A DNA stretch of 64,000 nucleotides, from contig CAJQUW010007950.1 of the NCBI GenBank assembly GCA_907163375.1, positions 124,001 through 188,000 of the forward strand, written 5' to 3'. Positions 1 through 11,778 of this stretch are shown in pieces. This DNA is from Prostheceraeus crozeri. Its lineage: Eukaryota; Platyhelminthes; Polycladida; Euryleptidae. The notes under the pieces were generated by a model, which had not been told where the DNA came from, did no database searches, and saw only the letters and a program-made list of their open reading frames with translations. The position numbers were made by a program, and so were the translations under genes. Each line of letters begins with the position of its first letter. Within the stretch, counting starts at the first letter, position 1.

Positions 1-1832
1 GTCCCTCGCTATCCTCACAGAAATTGTGGATATTGCGTATATTAATTCAAAACTGCACTGGTACATCTACTCGTACATCTACTTTGAGTTATCATGCTCG
101 CCGTGATGGCATAAATACTTGTCACAGAATGAGGCTTCTGCTCGTATTAATCCTAAAATACTGCAACACACTTGATGAGCATCAAAGTGCTAGTAATAAA
201 TAACAGTAAAATATAGTTAAAAATAATTGTGTGATCAGTTGGATCAGATTCGGATCAGTCATTTCGGATTCTGATTGACAGAATCGGTCAAGAAAAATCC
301 GAAATGATAGAAATCCATGCTGCATGTATTGTGTCTTCAATCCAGCACGGTACAGCAAGTTGCATGCATTTATAGCCTACCTGCAGCTACGTTTAGAACA
401 TGATACGCTGCACTTATTCCACATGTCAAGCATTGTAATTCTGGGTCGGAATTCGGAGTTTTCCATTTCTTTTTCCGCCTAGTACATCACAAAATCCGTG
501 TACGCTGACTCTGTGCCATGGTCTCTACTAATACCGATGCACTGAAATTTGATTTTCTGAGAAATGAATATTTCATTAGAAAGGAATGCCAAAGACATCA
601 TTTTACCACTACTTTTATCATGAAATGAAATTTTTATAGAAAAAATTTAGGGAATTATTTTGACCGGCAGCAATAATGCTAACACACATAAGGAAAATGC
701 TCAACTGCATAGCTATATTCAACTTCTATACAAGCCTCCATATCCCGATGGTACAGGCCTCACATGCTGAGATTCAATACTTTCAATTCAGAGATATTCT
801 AAGAAATCAAAACTTTCACATTACTTCGAATCGGATCGGATTCCCGCAAAAACATGTCGGATCAGATCAATATCATCATGTATCCAATATGATGAGCCGG
901 ATTTCCCGTATATAAGCGGATCGGATCGACGGCTACTGTGATGCGACGTCCATCTTTTGTGCAAACCGACTTCCCAACGCAGTACTGGCAGAATTAACAA
1001 ATTAGCGACATATTAACGACACGACTTTATACAAAATGATGTAAATTGTTCAGCGAGAGTATATGACTCAACACAGCTTGTGGCACAGCACAGATGGAAA
1101 CTATTTGACGAAGCCAAAAATCCCTCTGCACATTCATGACTGACCCTGACTGGGCCATAATTAATTTGACTCTAAACAACGGGCAGTCATCATTACCTTG
1201 ATCAAATTTCGAAATGACATTCGTAAAATCTTAAACTTTTCCACTCTTAAAAAACCACTTACTACCGACCTGCGCAATATTGCGATCATCGTAAACTTCA
1301 CAGCAACGTCGTTTACAATGACTTTTCATGGCTTTTTAACCAAGCGAATATTCAAATTTGATTAATGAAGCACAGCTATTATTGTTCTCGCTTTTTTATT
1401 GAGGTATGGAAAGAATAATCATGGACTTTGCCTTTAATCATATGTTATTTCTATATAATTTCATTCTCCTTGTATCTATTTTTCATTTTTCTGTTAATTT
1501 TATTCACTGGACACATTGTCAATACAATCAACAACATTTCTGAATAATTTCTAATGAACTTATAATAAGAACCGCATCAATAACTTTGAATTCAACCAGA
1601 ACGATGCAGAAGAAAATAAGAAACAAGGTTAGCAGAAATTAGAGAGATGAAGAAAACACGTTTCGAAGCTGAATCAATAATTTGAAATGATATCTTTATT
1701 TAGACCTTTAATCTCTGTGGCTGTTAATGCAGGTTATCCTCATCCCAGATTTCTGTTGGAGAAGTATTTGAAATAGTTCATACAGAATCATTGTAACTTA
1801 GAGATTAGTAACACATGTCATCAATCCATAAC

Positions 1833-1925
1833 TGGCGCTTTGGCCTTGTGGTAGAGTGTTCAATATTCGTCCGGGAGACCTAGGTTCAAACCCCGGTCGC
1901 ATCAACAGCACACTCTACGTTATGC
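1833..1925 (+). repeat. tRNA-derived SINE head (type 2)
   Basis: The stretch resembles a tRNA promoter unit. It has a box-A-like 'TGGCCTTGTGG' and, about 45 bases on, a box-B-like 'GGTTCAAACCC'. The T-arm pairs poorly and the acceptor ends do not pair, so this is a SINE head and not a functional tRNA gene. It runs into a (CAATT)n tail at 1925-1944 that is shared with the LINE 3' end lying in the opposite orientation. A diverged relative lies at 9893-9956. Confidence 0.6.
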
Positions 1926-2280
1926 AATTCAATTCAATTCAATTATATATTTATTCACGACACGTAGCGTGCATGTGACTAATCTATGACACAGTACTTT
2001 TACATGGTAACATAATTATAACAGAAAAGAAGATAAAAGGAAAAGGAAAGTCTAACTACATAAACCATAAAATGTCACTGTTGTATACCACTTTGCTTTC
2101 GTAGATACTCCATGATGTTTCTGATAGCACTTTCTGAATTTGCTCGCAAGCCACGTATCGCAGGGGGGATTTTATTCCAAAAACTTGCTCCATAGTATCT
2201 GAGTGAACACTGCCCGTGTTTTACAGTCTTCACTCGTGTTCACTCTATGCTCTGCAATCTTGCTTAGCATGCAGCACAAG
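1926..2280 (-). mobile_element. LINE 3' end: ORF2 C-terminus plus tail
   Basis: On the minus strand, 2230 down to 2075 reads as an open segment ending in a stop, with the motif 'RYYGASFWNKIPPAIR'. This matches the C-terminal signature (S-x-R-Y-x-G-x-x-x-W-N-x-x-P-x-x-I-R) of CR1/L2/Rex1-type non-LTR retrotransposon proteins. About 150 bases of 3' UTR follow, then a short (AATTG)n tail at 1925-1944. Coding similarity upstream (to about 2280) continues in another frame, so the copy is broken by at least one indel. The rest of the element is missing, as is typical of 5' truncation. The clade call is by motif only. Confidence 0.75.
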
Positions 2281-5200
2281 AGAAATAATGGGATGAATGA
2301 ACCTCAGGCAAGTGGAAAAAATATCATGTGCCCAATATGTCAAGGTTTCCTTGTTATTAATTTCACTTGGCATGTCATGTAAACATTAATTGCAGCATTA
2401 CTGCCTCTAATTAGAATTTAAAAAATGCCAATAATTTTGTATTACTTATTGAAACATAATTTTACTTCCTACCTCAATCCCATAGCCTTTAGAATCATCT
2501 AGAACGATCTGAAATCAAAGTAATGGTTAATATAAACAATTTCTCACACTGTTAGCAATACCCATATCACATTGCCTGCTCCTATTCTGTATAAACCGTT
2601 AAAAAACATCATATTTCTTGTTATTGACTCATTTTCTCTCAATGAAAGCTCTCGGGCGTGATCTCAGCATAGGCTATATGATTCTCCATCAAACCATTAA
2701 TCTCCTGAGGTTGGGTTACCCTCCTGTCTATTCAAGTTACTCAGATCATAATATTGCCTTGATAAGTCACTTTGTGAGTAGACTGCCTCTATACAAACAT
2801 TCATTCAGTCGATTAGGAATTGTGTATAATTTCTCTTTCTTCTGTAAAGATGCGGATGTTTCCATACATTGCTTTCTTCTCACAGTTTACCGAAATTATC
2901 AGTCTCTGTGTTCCTGTCCGTTCTTTGGGATGTAGATAAGATTGTAACGACTTTTCCTTACGTTTCATTTAACCTTCTGCTGTTTATTTCGGTAGAAATG
3001 AAGATCTCAGATCAATCAGAAAGCCTTCATGTCATAACTGTGTTGATCAAACGTTGTATCAATAATAATTCTGGCATCCAAGCATCAGAGGCAAGAGAAG
3101 CGACCGACATGTCTCTTCAGATTTTTCATTACAACAAAAGTAGTTATATGTGACTGACTTCGAGGAATTTAAGGCCAACTGATACAAAGTAGACCTTCCC
3201 AACACTGTCAGGAAATAGCGCTAGAATTCGTTTTTTTGACAGACTATATTTGTTCATTTTCTACGTCTATGAAGTTCTTAGTTTCATCTCAGATAACTGT
3301 TTTTCATGACCTTATTCAGATTCCAATCAATTCACAAGCAAAACAATAGAAATTGTTTTTCAACTCTTTGATGTGGCAAATCATTGCATTTCTTAATAGT
3401 AAAAACATTTTTCAAAAACAGACAATAATTGAACTGAGAGACTTCTCCATCCTGTGAGATTGGAATTTGTATATTGTATGGAGTTGATAAAAATGCAATC
3501 ATCTTCACCTCTAGTGGAATATTCTAATATTCTGACTTAAACTGGAACTTTAAAAACTTTCTCCAATATAAATTTTAATACTGTATATTATGAAAAGAGA
3601 CCAATTCAAATTTCAAAATGCTGTTCACAGAATGAAGATCTGTGGTTGCGAAGAAACGGTGCTGCCATTGATATTGTGGCATCTGAGATATATTGTAAAC
3701 ATATTATAACAAGATCCTCCGTTTAGAATGGGAGATACTGGGGAGAGGGAAAAGTGCAATCCTCCCCAAAGGGCGAAGGTCAATCATTGCCAGGGGCGTG
3801 CGGTAAATATGCGGTTTGGGCATTCACTGCTCGTACATGGGTCATTCCATGGTAACGGACATCCCAATCTACGAAGTTTACTAATTTTCTGCAGAAGCTC
3901 TAATACAAGCAATGATTCCTTTAGAAATCGAATTGACCCCTAGATAATCTCATACCGTGGAAATTTCGCTCCACATTGATTCTGATAGAATTTCGTTGCT
4001 ACTTCCATTTATAGCATTAAATGTACCCGTTCACGGTCGTTTAAAAAGACATATTTTTCAGTTACTACAGCAGTATGCACTAGGAGATTTTTCTGAAGAG
4101 CTACTGCATACTAAGCTATGCTTTCTGTAGAACATGCTTTTCATACACTCTTGTAGCAATATCATTGGTAAGCAAATCTTCTCAAATTGTCTGCAGATCT
4201 CAAAATGCTTAGAAACGGTCGTTCCTTGAATGTATGGTGGATCACTTATATTTAACTTAACTTACTATGAAGAAGAGCTATTTTACGAATTGCTGTGATA
4301 GTCATCAGATGAGACCATCATCCGAAATTGTAAAGTTTCGGACATAATCTTTTGGAGAATAACGTCGAGTGGCAGCTTTCATTTCTATTTTTTAACCCAT
4401 GTCTCACTTTTCCAACATGCATTACCCCCATGTATGCTTCGGGTTCTATTTTCAAGCTTTCGGTGGTGCTTTACCGACCATCTATTGTCTACCACGACAA
4501 AATCTGCATAATAAATTGTACATGCGCATATACAAGGCAACTGACAGCGAAAATGAATAAACGTACTAAATAAAGTAAATAAAAAAAGTAATAAATGTAC
4601 GTGCGTATTCGTTACATACTAAGCATTTGTTATCGAACTATCATCCTTTTTCTGGGGAAATATTCATTTGGCATCAATATGTTAAGAACAGAGAATTATA
4701 GTGCTCAGGAGAACATTCATATGAATGGCTTCCTTTGTAGGAGTTTCATATCCATGAAGGCAGGAAACGATCATAATCCCGTGACCATCGTGTCCAGGAG
4801 GGCTTTGTGTTCAAAGTCTAGGGTAACAGAGAAGCCGTGTGTAGAGTGTCTCTTTGTGAGGTCCCAAACTACAGACGAGTATCATCCAAGGTGTAAAAGA
4901 GGCAAGTCATTCAAGTGATTCTCTTCATAATTAACGGTCCAAAACTGAGCGAGCAAATCACATTACACTGTATCTACGCAACTCATCAGCATCCTATGGG
5001 CTCCTATAAGTCATTGAGAATGCGCATGCAAGTCACTGGTTATTGACCATTTTGTATTCATCCCATGTTCTGTCTCCCCGTCCTTTTCACTTACAGGAAA
5101 GCCATATGAGACGGAAAGTAATCGTGTAATCACCTGTGTGATGCTTTTAGTACTGCGACTATTCAAACTGATTTAACCTTTTTTCTCGTTTAAATGAATG

Positions 5201-5624
5201 TTGCCTCGATTAAGTTTTACGATTGAGTACTGCTCAAATGTTGATGCATTTGAGTAAACGGCCTGAATGTTTGAGCTTCAATTACCTTCCTGATTATTTG
5301 ACCGTGTTGAAATATCGAATCCTGCATTTTGGCATTCAGTAAATCAAGACAGAAATACACCTGGAAATGAAATGAGGACATGCAGTGAAGAGATGATTTT
5401 TGGTCAGACTCAGTTACCGATGATTACTGTCCAAATAGAATCAGAATTACATGGAAATGGAACCAGAATTGGAAAATTGTTGACTGTAATTGTCTTCCCA
5501 TACCCTGTGCGGATTTCCATCATAGTGACAATCCGTCAAACTTGATAGGTTGATTACTGTCTCACGATATTCCTTTGTACATATCCCCATATCGAATGAC
5601 TGAACTCATGACCTGCTCTTCCAG
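2281..5624. other. Intronic sequence without recognised features
   Basis: This stretch contains several short open frames (for example 4595-4918, about 107 codons). None has a recognisable domain, splice context or compositional signal. I see no tandem repeats, and no convincing RNA genes or transposon ends. Confidence 0.5.
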
Positions 5625-5807
5625 ATTGCTATCACCGTCATCAATATGGGACAAGACGTCGCTTTTCATATCATGAAAGGCCAAATTACAGTTGGCGGAG
5701 GTCCACTGTCCTACAGGTACGAACTTTTCGGCGCCGTAATCAAATTCGGTTCGGAGTCAGTTCGAGGATCAGATCACCAAATCAACGGCAAAGCATTCCC
5801 AGCAGAG
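5625..5807 (+). CDS. Carbonic anhydrase-related protein (CA10/11-like), internal exon
   Basis: This internal exon of 61 codons is phase 0 at both ends, with acceptor ...ttccag at 5623-5624 and donor gtaagg at 5808. It encodes a segment of the alpha-carbonic anhydrase fold. Residues 24-32 read 'GGGPLSYRY', residues 41-50 'FGSESVRGSD', and residues 54-61 'NGKAFPAE'. The pattern GGP-x-x-Y-R-Y ... FGSE-x-x-x-GS-(E/D)-H ... NG-x-AF-x-(G/A)-E is that of CA-related proteins 10 and 11, which in animals are secreted, non-catalytic proteins (CA10/11 bind neurexins in vertebrates). Two zinc-ligand positions fall here. The equivalents of His94 and His96 are Val38 and Lys40, so zinc binding is lost. The frame is fully open with good splice sites, so I take it as a working exon. 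The next exon is 33 kb away at 39136. There is no start codon here because the exon is internal. Confidence 0.92.
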
Positions 5808-5883
5808 GTAAGGAGACGCATTTATGTGCAACAGTCGTGCGCACGGAGGTCAACTTGTCAAATTGCAAGGGAGACATGCGCCA

Positions 5884-6170
5884 AATGAGTCATGCCGACA
5901 GCGGGTCACTATGGGAAAGCGGTTCAACTGAGCCGCGCAGATAGAGTCACCAGAGCTATCGGCAAAGCAGTTCAACTGAACCTTGTTCAAAACTGGTTCC
6001 TAGGGCTATGCAAAAAGCGGTTCAATTGAACCTTGTTGAAAATTGGTCACTAGGGCCATACACAAAGCGGTTCAATCGAGCCATTCGCAAAGCGGGTCAC
6101 TAGAGGAAAGCATTTCAACTGAGTCATGCGCAAAGCTAGTCACCAGGGCTATAAACTCAGGCTATCACCA
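5884..6170. repeat. Degenerate ~50-bp tandem repeat next to exon
   Basis: About five diverged copies of a unit built around 'aaagcGGTTCAAcTGAaCC' followed by 'TGGTcaCTAGGGCTAT'. The 'aaagc' anchors fall at 5916, 5964, 6014, 6064 and 6106, giving spacings of 48, 50, 50 and 42. Each unit contains a short palindrome (GGTTCAATTGAACC in its best form). The array starts about 75 bases after the splice donor of the CARP exon. Confidence 0.8.
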
Positions 6171-8119
6171 GAGCCAGCGACTGCTTCATGGTGCAGTACT
6201 GTAGAGGATGTAAAATAACACTGACTTGCACAGATGGAATATACCGGTCAGCATCGAATATTTACACAACCATGGGAATCCGATCTTCCTTTGGGAAGTC
6301 CATGGGAACGTTGCTAGTTCTTACGAAGAATTCACTTTGAAACATGCAATACGTGTAGTTGCAGATTCTTGTCTATAAGTATATTGAAAATACTTTTACT
6401 CTTATAGATAATGGTGAAGTTGCATGAAGAACTCAGATAAGACATATTTGGTTGATTGGGAAGAGTCAAGAATGATTTTATCTTATCCTATTTATTAAAT
6501 TGATGCAGGGATCTCTATTCCCCATTTCCGATATCATCCCTTCCATGTTACACCTTTTATGTAAAAGTCAGTGATGAAATTCCTTTTTGCCTGCAGATGG
6601 TCACTGAGTAGTGATTGAAATTGATTGCATCACTTTAATAAATAAGATAGGATCAAATCTTTCCTGACTCTTCCCTATCAACGAAATTTGCTATCTAGTC
6701 AGGAAGGTATAGATAACTTAATTTGAATCTTTCACAGGAAGATAAAGTATCGTGATCAAAAGTAACTACTCCTGCGCATCATAACCGCATTTGTATTCAG
6801 TGCGCATGAATTCGTTGAGCAATGTCAATAATGCACCGAGGATGGTGTGGACCAATTTGTGAATAGTAGACCTAGTCTATTGATTCAACAAATATATTGT
6901 CAATTGACTCATTCATCCACAGCATTCTGATGCCAGTTTAGTCACGAAATAATCCTTCTTGTCATTCCGCTCACTGATGCTTGCGTATCTTTTCTGATGA
7001 CTTATCATTTCAGTTTGAGATAAGTCGCTGAAAAACCATGCAGTCGTCTTTAACATTTCTTTCCAATTACTTCAGTCAATCTTTCTTTTATTCTGTGCGT
7101 CTGTACTGTTGGTACCAGTTCAGGAACAGCCGCTTTTCCAACTTACACATTTACAACTGACTCTTTTAGCGATATTTCACAAAATCTGTGCCCTTCCAAG
7201 AGCTTCTGGTGGCAAAATTGTTGCTATATTGATTTCTGTTATTTACAATGAAAACCAGCTGCTGCGGACCGCCGGTTTGCTTGTTGCGATGCACAATTGC
7301 CTCTAGGCTTCTAGAATACACCCAGGTTGGCAACTCAAGAAGATATCACCGCTATTTCAAAGAATTTATCATTATCTAAATGTGCCCTTTGCTCATAGCA
7401 TTTTGCTAAACGCATTTCATAGATACTATTTATCCAGGTTATCGGATATTCCTCAAAATTTTTTCTGATGCCATCAGTTTTTCGCGGCACTCAGAATTTG
7501 TTCAACTCTTGCCCTGACTGAAAACTTTGCCGCGCATTGAAGAACGTGTAATCTCTAAAATGGCTACAAAAGTCAGTCAAGCAAATGTGATGAGGATTCT
7601 TGTTAGTGCTGTGAAATTACTTCCTGTCCAGACTCTCTTCTCTGACTTTGTTACCATTGAATTTGTCTGCCGTAATTGCCCATGCAAGAAAATGATTGCG
7701 TTATTGCTCACGAATAATTAGAAAATCGCATGGTTTCGAGAAATTTGAGTCTCTTTAATGAGCCTTTAATAAGCCTGCAGTTTAAATCAAAGACTTGTGT
7801 TACGTCATGGAAAATGATGTTGCAGTTAGTAGCTAATTCTTATTGAAGCTCTTATTACATGTTCAACCAACTGAAACAATGTGTCATCAGCATTGTGAAC
7901 ATGGTAATTTTGTTGCACAAATGAATTATTTTGCAAAGCTTGCCTTGTCGGTAGAGTCGCAAAGCACATGACAATCAACTTTTAATGAAAATTGTTGAAT
8001 TTTAGATAGTGCGAATTCGTAGTTCTGTGATTGCCTAGAATCCTTGCTTGACCATTCTGAATGTCTACGATTTCTTTCATATTTCCAATCTTGCTCTTTC
8101 TTATTCTGCTTCATGTGGT
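6171..8119. other. Intronic sequence, nothing recognised
   Basis: AT-rich unique-looking sequence. I see no repeat unit, transposon end or coding signal beyond short random frames. Confidence 0.45.
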
Positions 8120-8297
8120 GGTCTCCGTGGCACAGTGGTTAAATGCTTGGATTAGCAATCTCTTGGTTCAGAGATCGAGCCCCGAAAGTGTCATTGGAGG
8201 GCTTGAAGGGCATCCGAACTTAAGGTGCCACAGCGCTACAGAAAAGACTGGCTATGTCAGCACCGTCTGAACACCTATAAAGGGGGAGAAGTGACGT
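8120..8297 (+). repeat. tRNA-derived SINE (type 1), copy 1
   Basis: It starts 'GGTCTCCGTGGCACAGTGG', which contains a good pol III box A (TGGCACAGTGG). A degraded box B (GATCGAGCCC) follows about 45 bases later. The body shares blocks with the copies at 8793 and 22649: '(G)AAAGTGTCAT' followed by 'GGCATYCGGTCTAAA'-like and 'GACTATGTCAGCACCGT' blocks, ending '...AGTAGTGAC(G)TT'. It is a short interspersed element with no coding capacity. Confidence 0.8.
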
Positions 8298-8792
8298 TAA
8301 GGCTTTAGTTAAGGCTTCATGTTCTTTATGGTTAAGGTGTAAATATGAAATCTATCATTCCAATTAAATAGAAAGATGTCACCTCTACCGTTGAGTCTAC
8401 CGAAATCTGACAATTGTGGCATTAGAGCGGACATGTACATTGAAGATATTGCGTCGTGGGCATGCGCTGTCACGATGTGGGCTTCCAGTGGTTGACAATG
8501 GGAAGGCACCGGTACCGTGACATTGTCAGTGCAATTGGCAAGGACTCACAGTTGTCATCAGTTCCATTTAAATATAGTCATCGTGATTGAATGACTTTCA
8601 GTATACCTTAATCGCCACCCCAATCGCACATGAACATGCGCTGAGCCCCATACATAAGGCGCACCGGAATATAAGGCGCATTGCCGATTTATTTACAAAT
8701 CTAGGGATTTTATGTACGCTTTATAGTCCGAAAAATATGGTAAAAGACCAAATGCAAGCTTGCTACACTTTGCCCACTACCACAGCTCTACT

Positions 8793-8978
8793 GGTCTCCG
8801 TGGCACAGTGGTTAAGTGCTTGGCCTAGCCATCTCTTGGTCCAGAGGTCGAGCCCCGAAATGTCATCGGAAGTCGGCAGGAAGGGCGTCCGGTCTAAAGG
8901 ATCACAACGCTTCCGATAAACATCTGACTATGTCAGTACCGTCCAAGCCCCCAGTATCGGAAAGTAGTGACACTTAAC
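8793..8978 (+). repeat. tRNA-derived SINE (type 1), copy 2
   Basis: Same family and orientation as the copy 670 bases upstream. Box A is TGGCACAGTGG and box B-like AGGTCGAGCCCC. The tRNA-unrelated body includes 'GACTATGTCAGTACCGTCC' and ends near 'GGAAAGTAGTGACACTTAA'. Of the three copies its promoter region is the best preserved. Confidence 0.82.
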
Positions 8979-9892
8979 TATCACTCACACATTCACACAT
9001 CATCCACTTCATTTCAGCACCGTCCCCTTTGAATCTTCTCGGTTCAACTAAAACAAAATGCGTCATTGCGTTGAAATAAAGTCAAACAGACTTTATGAAG
9101 AGCATTGAGGGATTCATGAACTGCATCAGTTTTTATGCACTCTTCATATCTGAAGCTTATTCACTATCAGCAACTCAATATGATTCTACAATAGTGAAGA
9201 AAAATACTTTTCCAACTTCGAAGCTGAATTTACAACAAAAATCCTCACATATTACATTCAACTATCATCTCATCTATTCACACATTCTAGTTCAGCTATC
9301 ATCAAGGGAGTTCGAGTTCACAGAGGTGTCAAAACTTCGCTGACATGTTCACCACAAGCTCTCGCGATAAAGTCATTGAACTCATTGTTTGACTAACAGC
9401 ATAGAGAGTAAAGGAAACGTTATCAGATATTTCCTCTTTACTTTGGAAACTTCCTCACAGACTATCATCGATAAGCTCTGATGATTTAAAGTTGAACTCA
9501 ATTTCATCCTTTGTTTATTGCCTTCCAATAATGTAGAAAATTGTGCATAAACTACTCAATTGACTAAATCTTCGCCTCGTAGGGAATTGGCTAGGAGACA
9601 AATTTGTTGGTGATTTTCTCTGATTTTATCAGGGCAGAGGTTGAGAGAGTCGAAAGCAATTCCGGTGAAGAGCAGGTGAAATTAATTGAACAGAAGAAAT
9701 AGCACATGGATGGATTTCCGAGCTTAGTTGCCAATTGCGTGAAGGAAAACTTCTTCGGAACGGTGTCAACCAAGCAGAAAATCGCGAAATTTCATACCTT
9801 AGCAGCTCCTATTGGCAAGATTCTGACAATAAATATCAAGTATTTTGGCAATAAATGTGTAATTGTATATTGATATGATAGATAGACTGATT
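8979..9892. other. Intronic sequence, nothing recognised
   Basis: No repeat family member, transposon end or coding signal seen. Confidence 0.4.
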
Positions 9893-9956
9893 CCCTGCCG
9901 CCACATTGGTAGAATATTGTCTTCGAGAGGGAGACACGGGCTCAAATCTAGGCCCA
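9893..9956 (+). repeat. Diverged tRNA-derived SINE head (type 2)
   Basis: A 'CATTGGTAGAATATTGTC' block followed by 'GGGAGACACGGGCTCAAATC' mirrors the type 2 SINE head at 1833 (TTGTGGTAGAGTGTTC ... GGGAGACCTAGGTTCAAACC). Box B is GGCTCAAATCT. Too degenerate to be a tRNA gene. No clear 3' tail was seen. Confidence 0.45.
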
Positions 9957-10847
9957 AATGAATTTGGAGACATTTGAAAGAAAAACTCATCAAAATTTGC
10001 TTTTATCAAAAATGCATGAAGAGTTTCCTCTAAAATGGCAAATTTCTCAGGTTTTTATCAATTGAGAAATTCTACTGCATCTGACAAGATTATCGATAGC
10101 AAAGGTCTGTCGTTGTATATTGAATTTCTAAAGAGAATCACAGCCATTAAGTCATTCAATGACACCACCACCCTTGATTTCCGACCGAGATGATCCGTTC
10201 GGCCTTTGCTGATGAACCAAACTGTGAAATTTTGATGTCTTCACTAAGTTTATATGATTAATTGAAAACCAAAGCAGTTTATTTCTTTTATTACTCGATG
10301 TATTCATAACATGGACGTATTGCCTATAAAGGAATCCTATAACTAGATCAACTTTTACATTCAGCCATATACAGCTTAATATGATTATCATCACTAATTT
10401 TCTAGCCTAACTAAGTGACTAAGTGTCCTTGCCATTTTCTGTAGTCAAGATGTTTTTTAGCGTGGGAAAGATGCTCACATCTTCCCAATGTATTTTATTC
10501 ACATACAGAACAGCGCAACATTATACATTGAATTTAAAAGTGTCTTCCATTAAAATTACTCAAAAACACATTCATCAAAGCAAATATTTGCAAGTCTAAA
10601 ACGGTGATGATTATCTTCTGAATTGATATTGAGATGTATAATCTACTCACCAGACGCCTCAGAAGTATTGCAAGATTTCTCGCTAATTTTAGTCAAATTG
10701 CCTCAATTCGTAGTCAGTGTTGCCAATTGGTGGCGACACTGGCGAAAAAATTTTTTTACACTCTATTCGACCTATATAAGCAAAATTTTGCAAATTCTAG
10801 AATATCGAGAAACATTCACTCAAATCCCATACGATCTATCTAATTCA

Positions 10848-11147
10848 TATCATTGCGGAAATTTTTCTCGATAATGTTGGGCCCTCCGATCATTATTCAA
10901 AAGGTTGTCAGGCGCACGAAAAAACGTTCACAAACTTCTGTGTAGAACTTGATATCGTCTGTGTGATCCGGTTGATAACAGTCACTGAAGCTTCGCACAA
11001 TTTGGCGTGTTTAATATTGACCTGGCTGTTCATTGTTCGATTTATATGGCATTATGTCAGCAGTCTGTGCCATTTCATTAACGTTGCATGTTCCAATGCC
11101 TCCTTTCTAGTGAGACAAAAGAAGAGACGACCTGCCTAATTCTGTTT
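10848..11147 (-). mobile_element. hAT-like family A element, partial copy
   Basis: It closely matches 55120-55388. Shared blocks include 'CAGGCGCACGAAAAAACGTT', 'CTTCGCACAATTTGGCGTGT' and 'TGTTCCAATGC'. It ends 'CTAATTCTGTTTC', which resembles the reverse complement of the family A terminus CACAGAATTAG. The other end is degraded into unique sequence. No transposase is evident, so this is a non-autonomous relic. Confidence 0.65.
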
Positions 11148-11778
11148 CATCACTCTTTAAACCGCTAATCCTCGGTTTTGTATTTCCAACCCTGCAGCAA
11201 ATGACAATGACGAGTACTAAACAGGTGAAATCTACTGCTTCCGACTCCCAATTTTGAAAGTGAGGAGCATTATTGTCGAATACAACTAAGTATTTGCCTG
11301 ATCTGCTATGCAGGGGACATGCATGTTTCACCTCCTCACCTCCTGCGATATCTGATAATAGACGGATGGAAACATTGTTTACCACAGAAATCAACATATG
11401 ACATCGATAGCTAATAACAATTCCTTCTTGGTTGAGCAGCGAAACAAATAAATATAGTGACAGATCAATTCACACTCGTAGCCTCAGGAGGGAATTCCAA
11501 GCATCATTGACAAGAATGGAGAACAATTATTAACGAGTATCATGTTGGGGAAGATCAGAGATTCTCTCTGCCTAGGGATGACCACAAATAACGAGATTGA
11601 AATATATTGTCAAAGAGAAGATCCACAAATCCATGATAAGTCATGAAGATAGAACAAGTGAAGCATTTTTACTAATTTACAAAAACGTACAACTTCTAAG
11701 AGTTCATTCGATTATGAATAGCAGCAATCAATAAAAGACATCAGCTCTTACGAGCCTCCCTCCATCAGGGTAGACCTG

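Larger units (their letters stand above)
1..5624 (+). other. Intron of the CARP gene (3' part)
   Basis: This is the intron that ends at the acceptor before the first visible CARP exon. The acceptor is preceded by the pyrimidine-rich stretch 'cctgctcttccag'. No exon with the preceding carbonic anhydrase segment (the 'SPVNI/SPIDI' region) was recognised in 1-5624, so the upstream exon lies outside the window or is too diverged for me to see. Apart from the SINE and LINE remnants at 1833-2280, I see only AT-rich sequence with short chance open frames. Confidence 0.75.

Noticed and set aside
4595-4918. 107-codon frame as a host gene
   Set aside because: No domain, no splice signals of note, composition as in surrounding intron.
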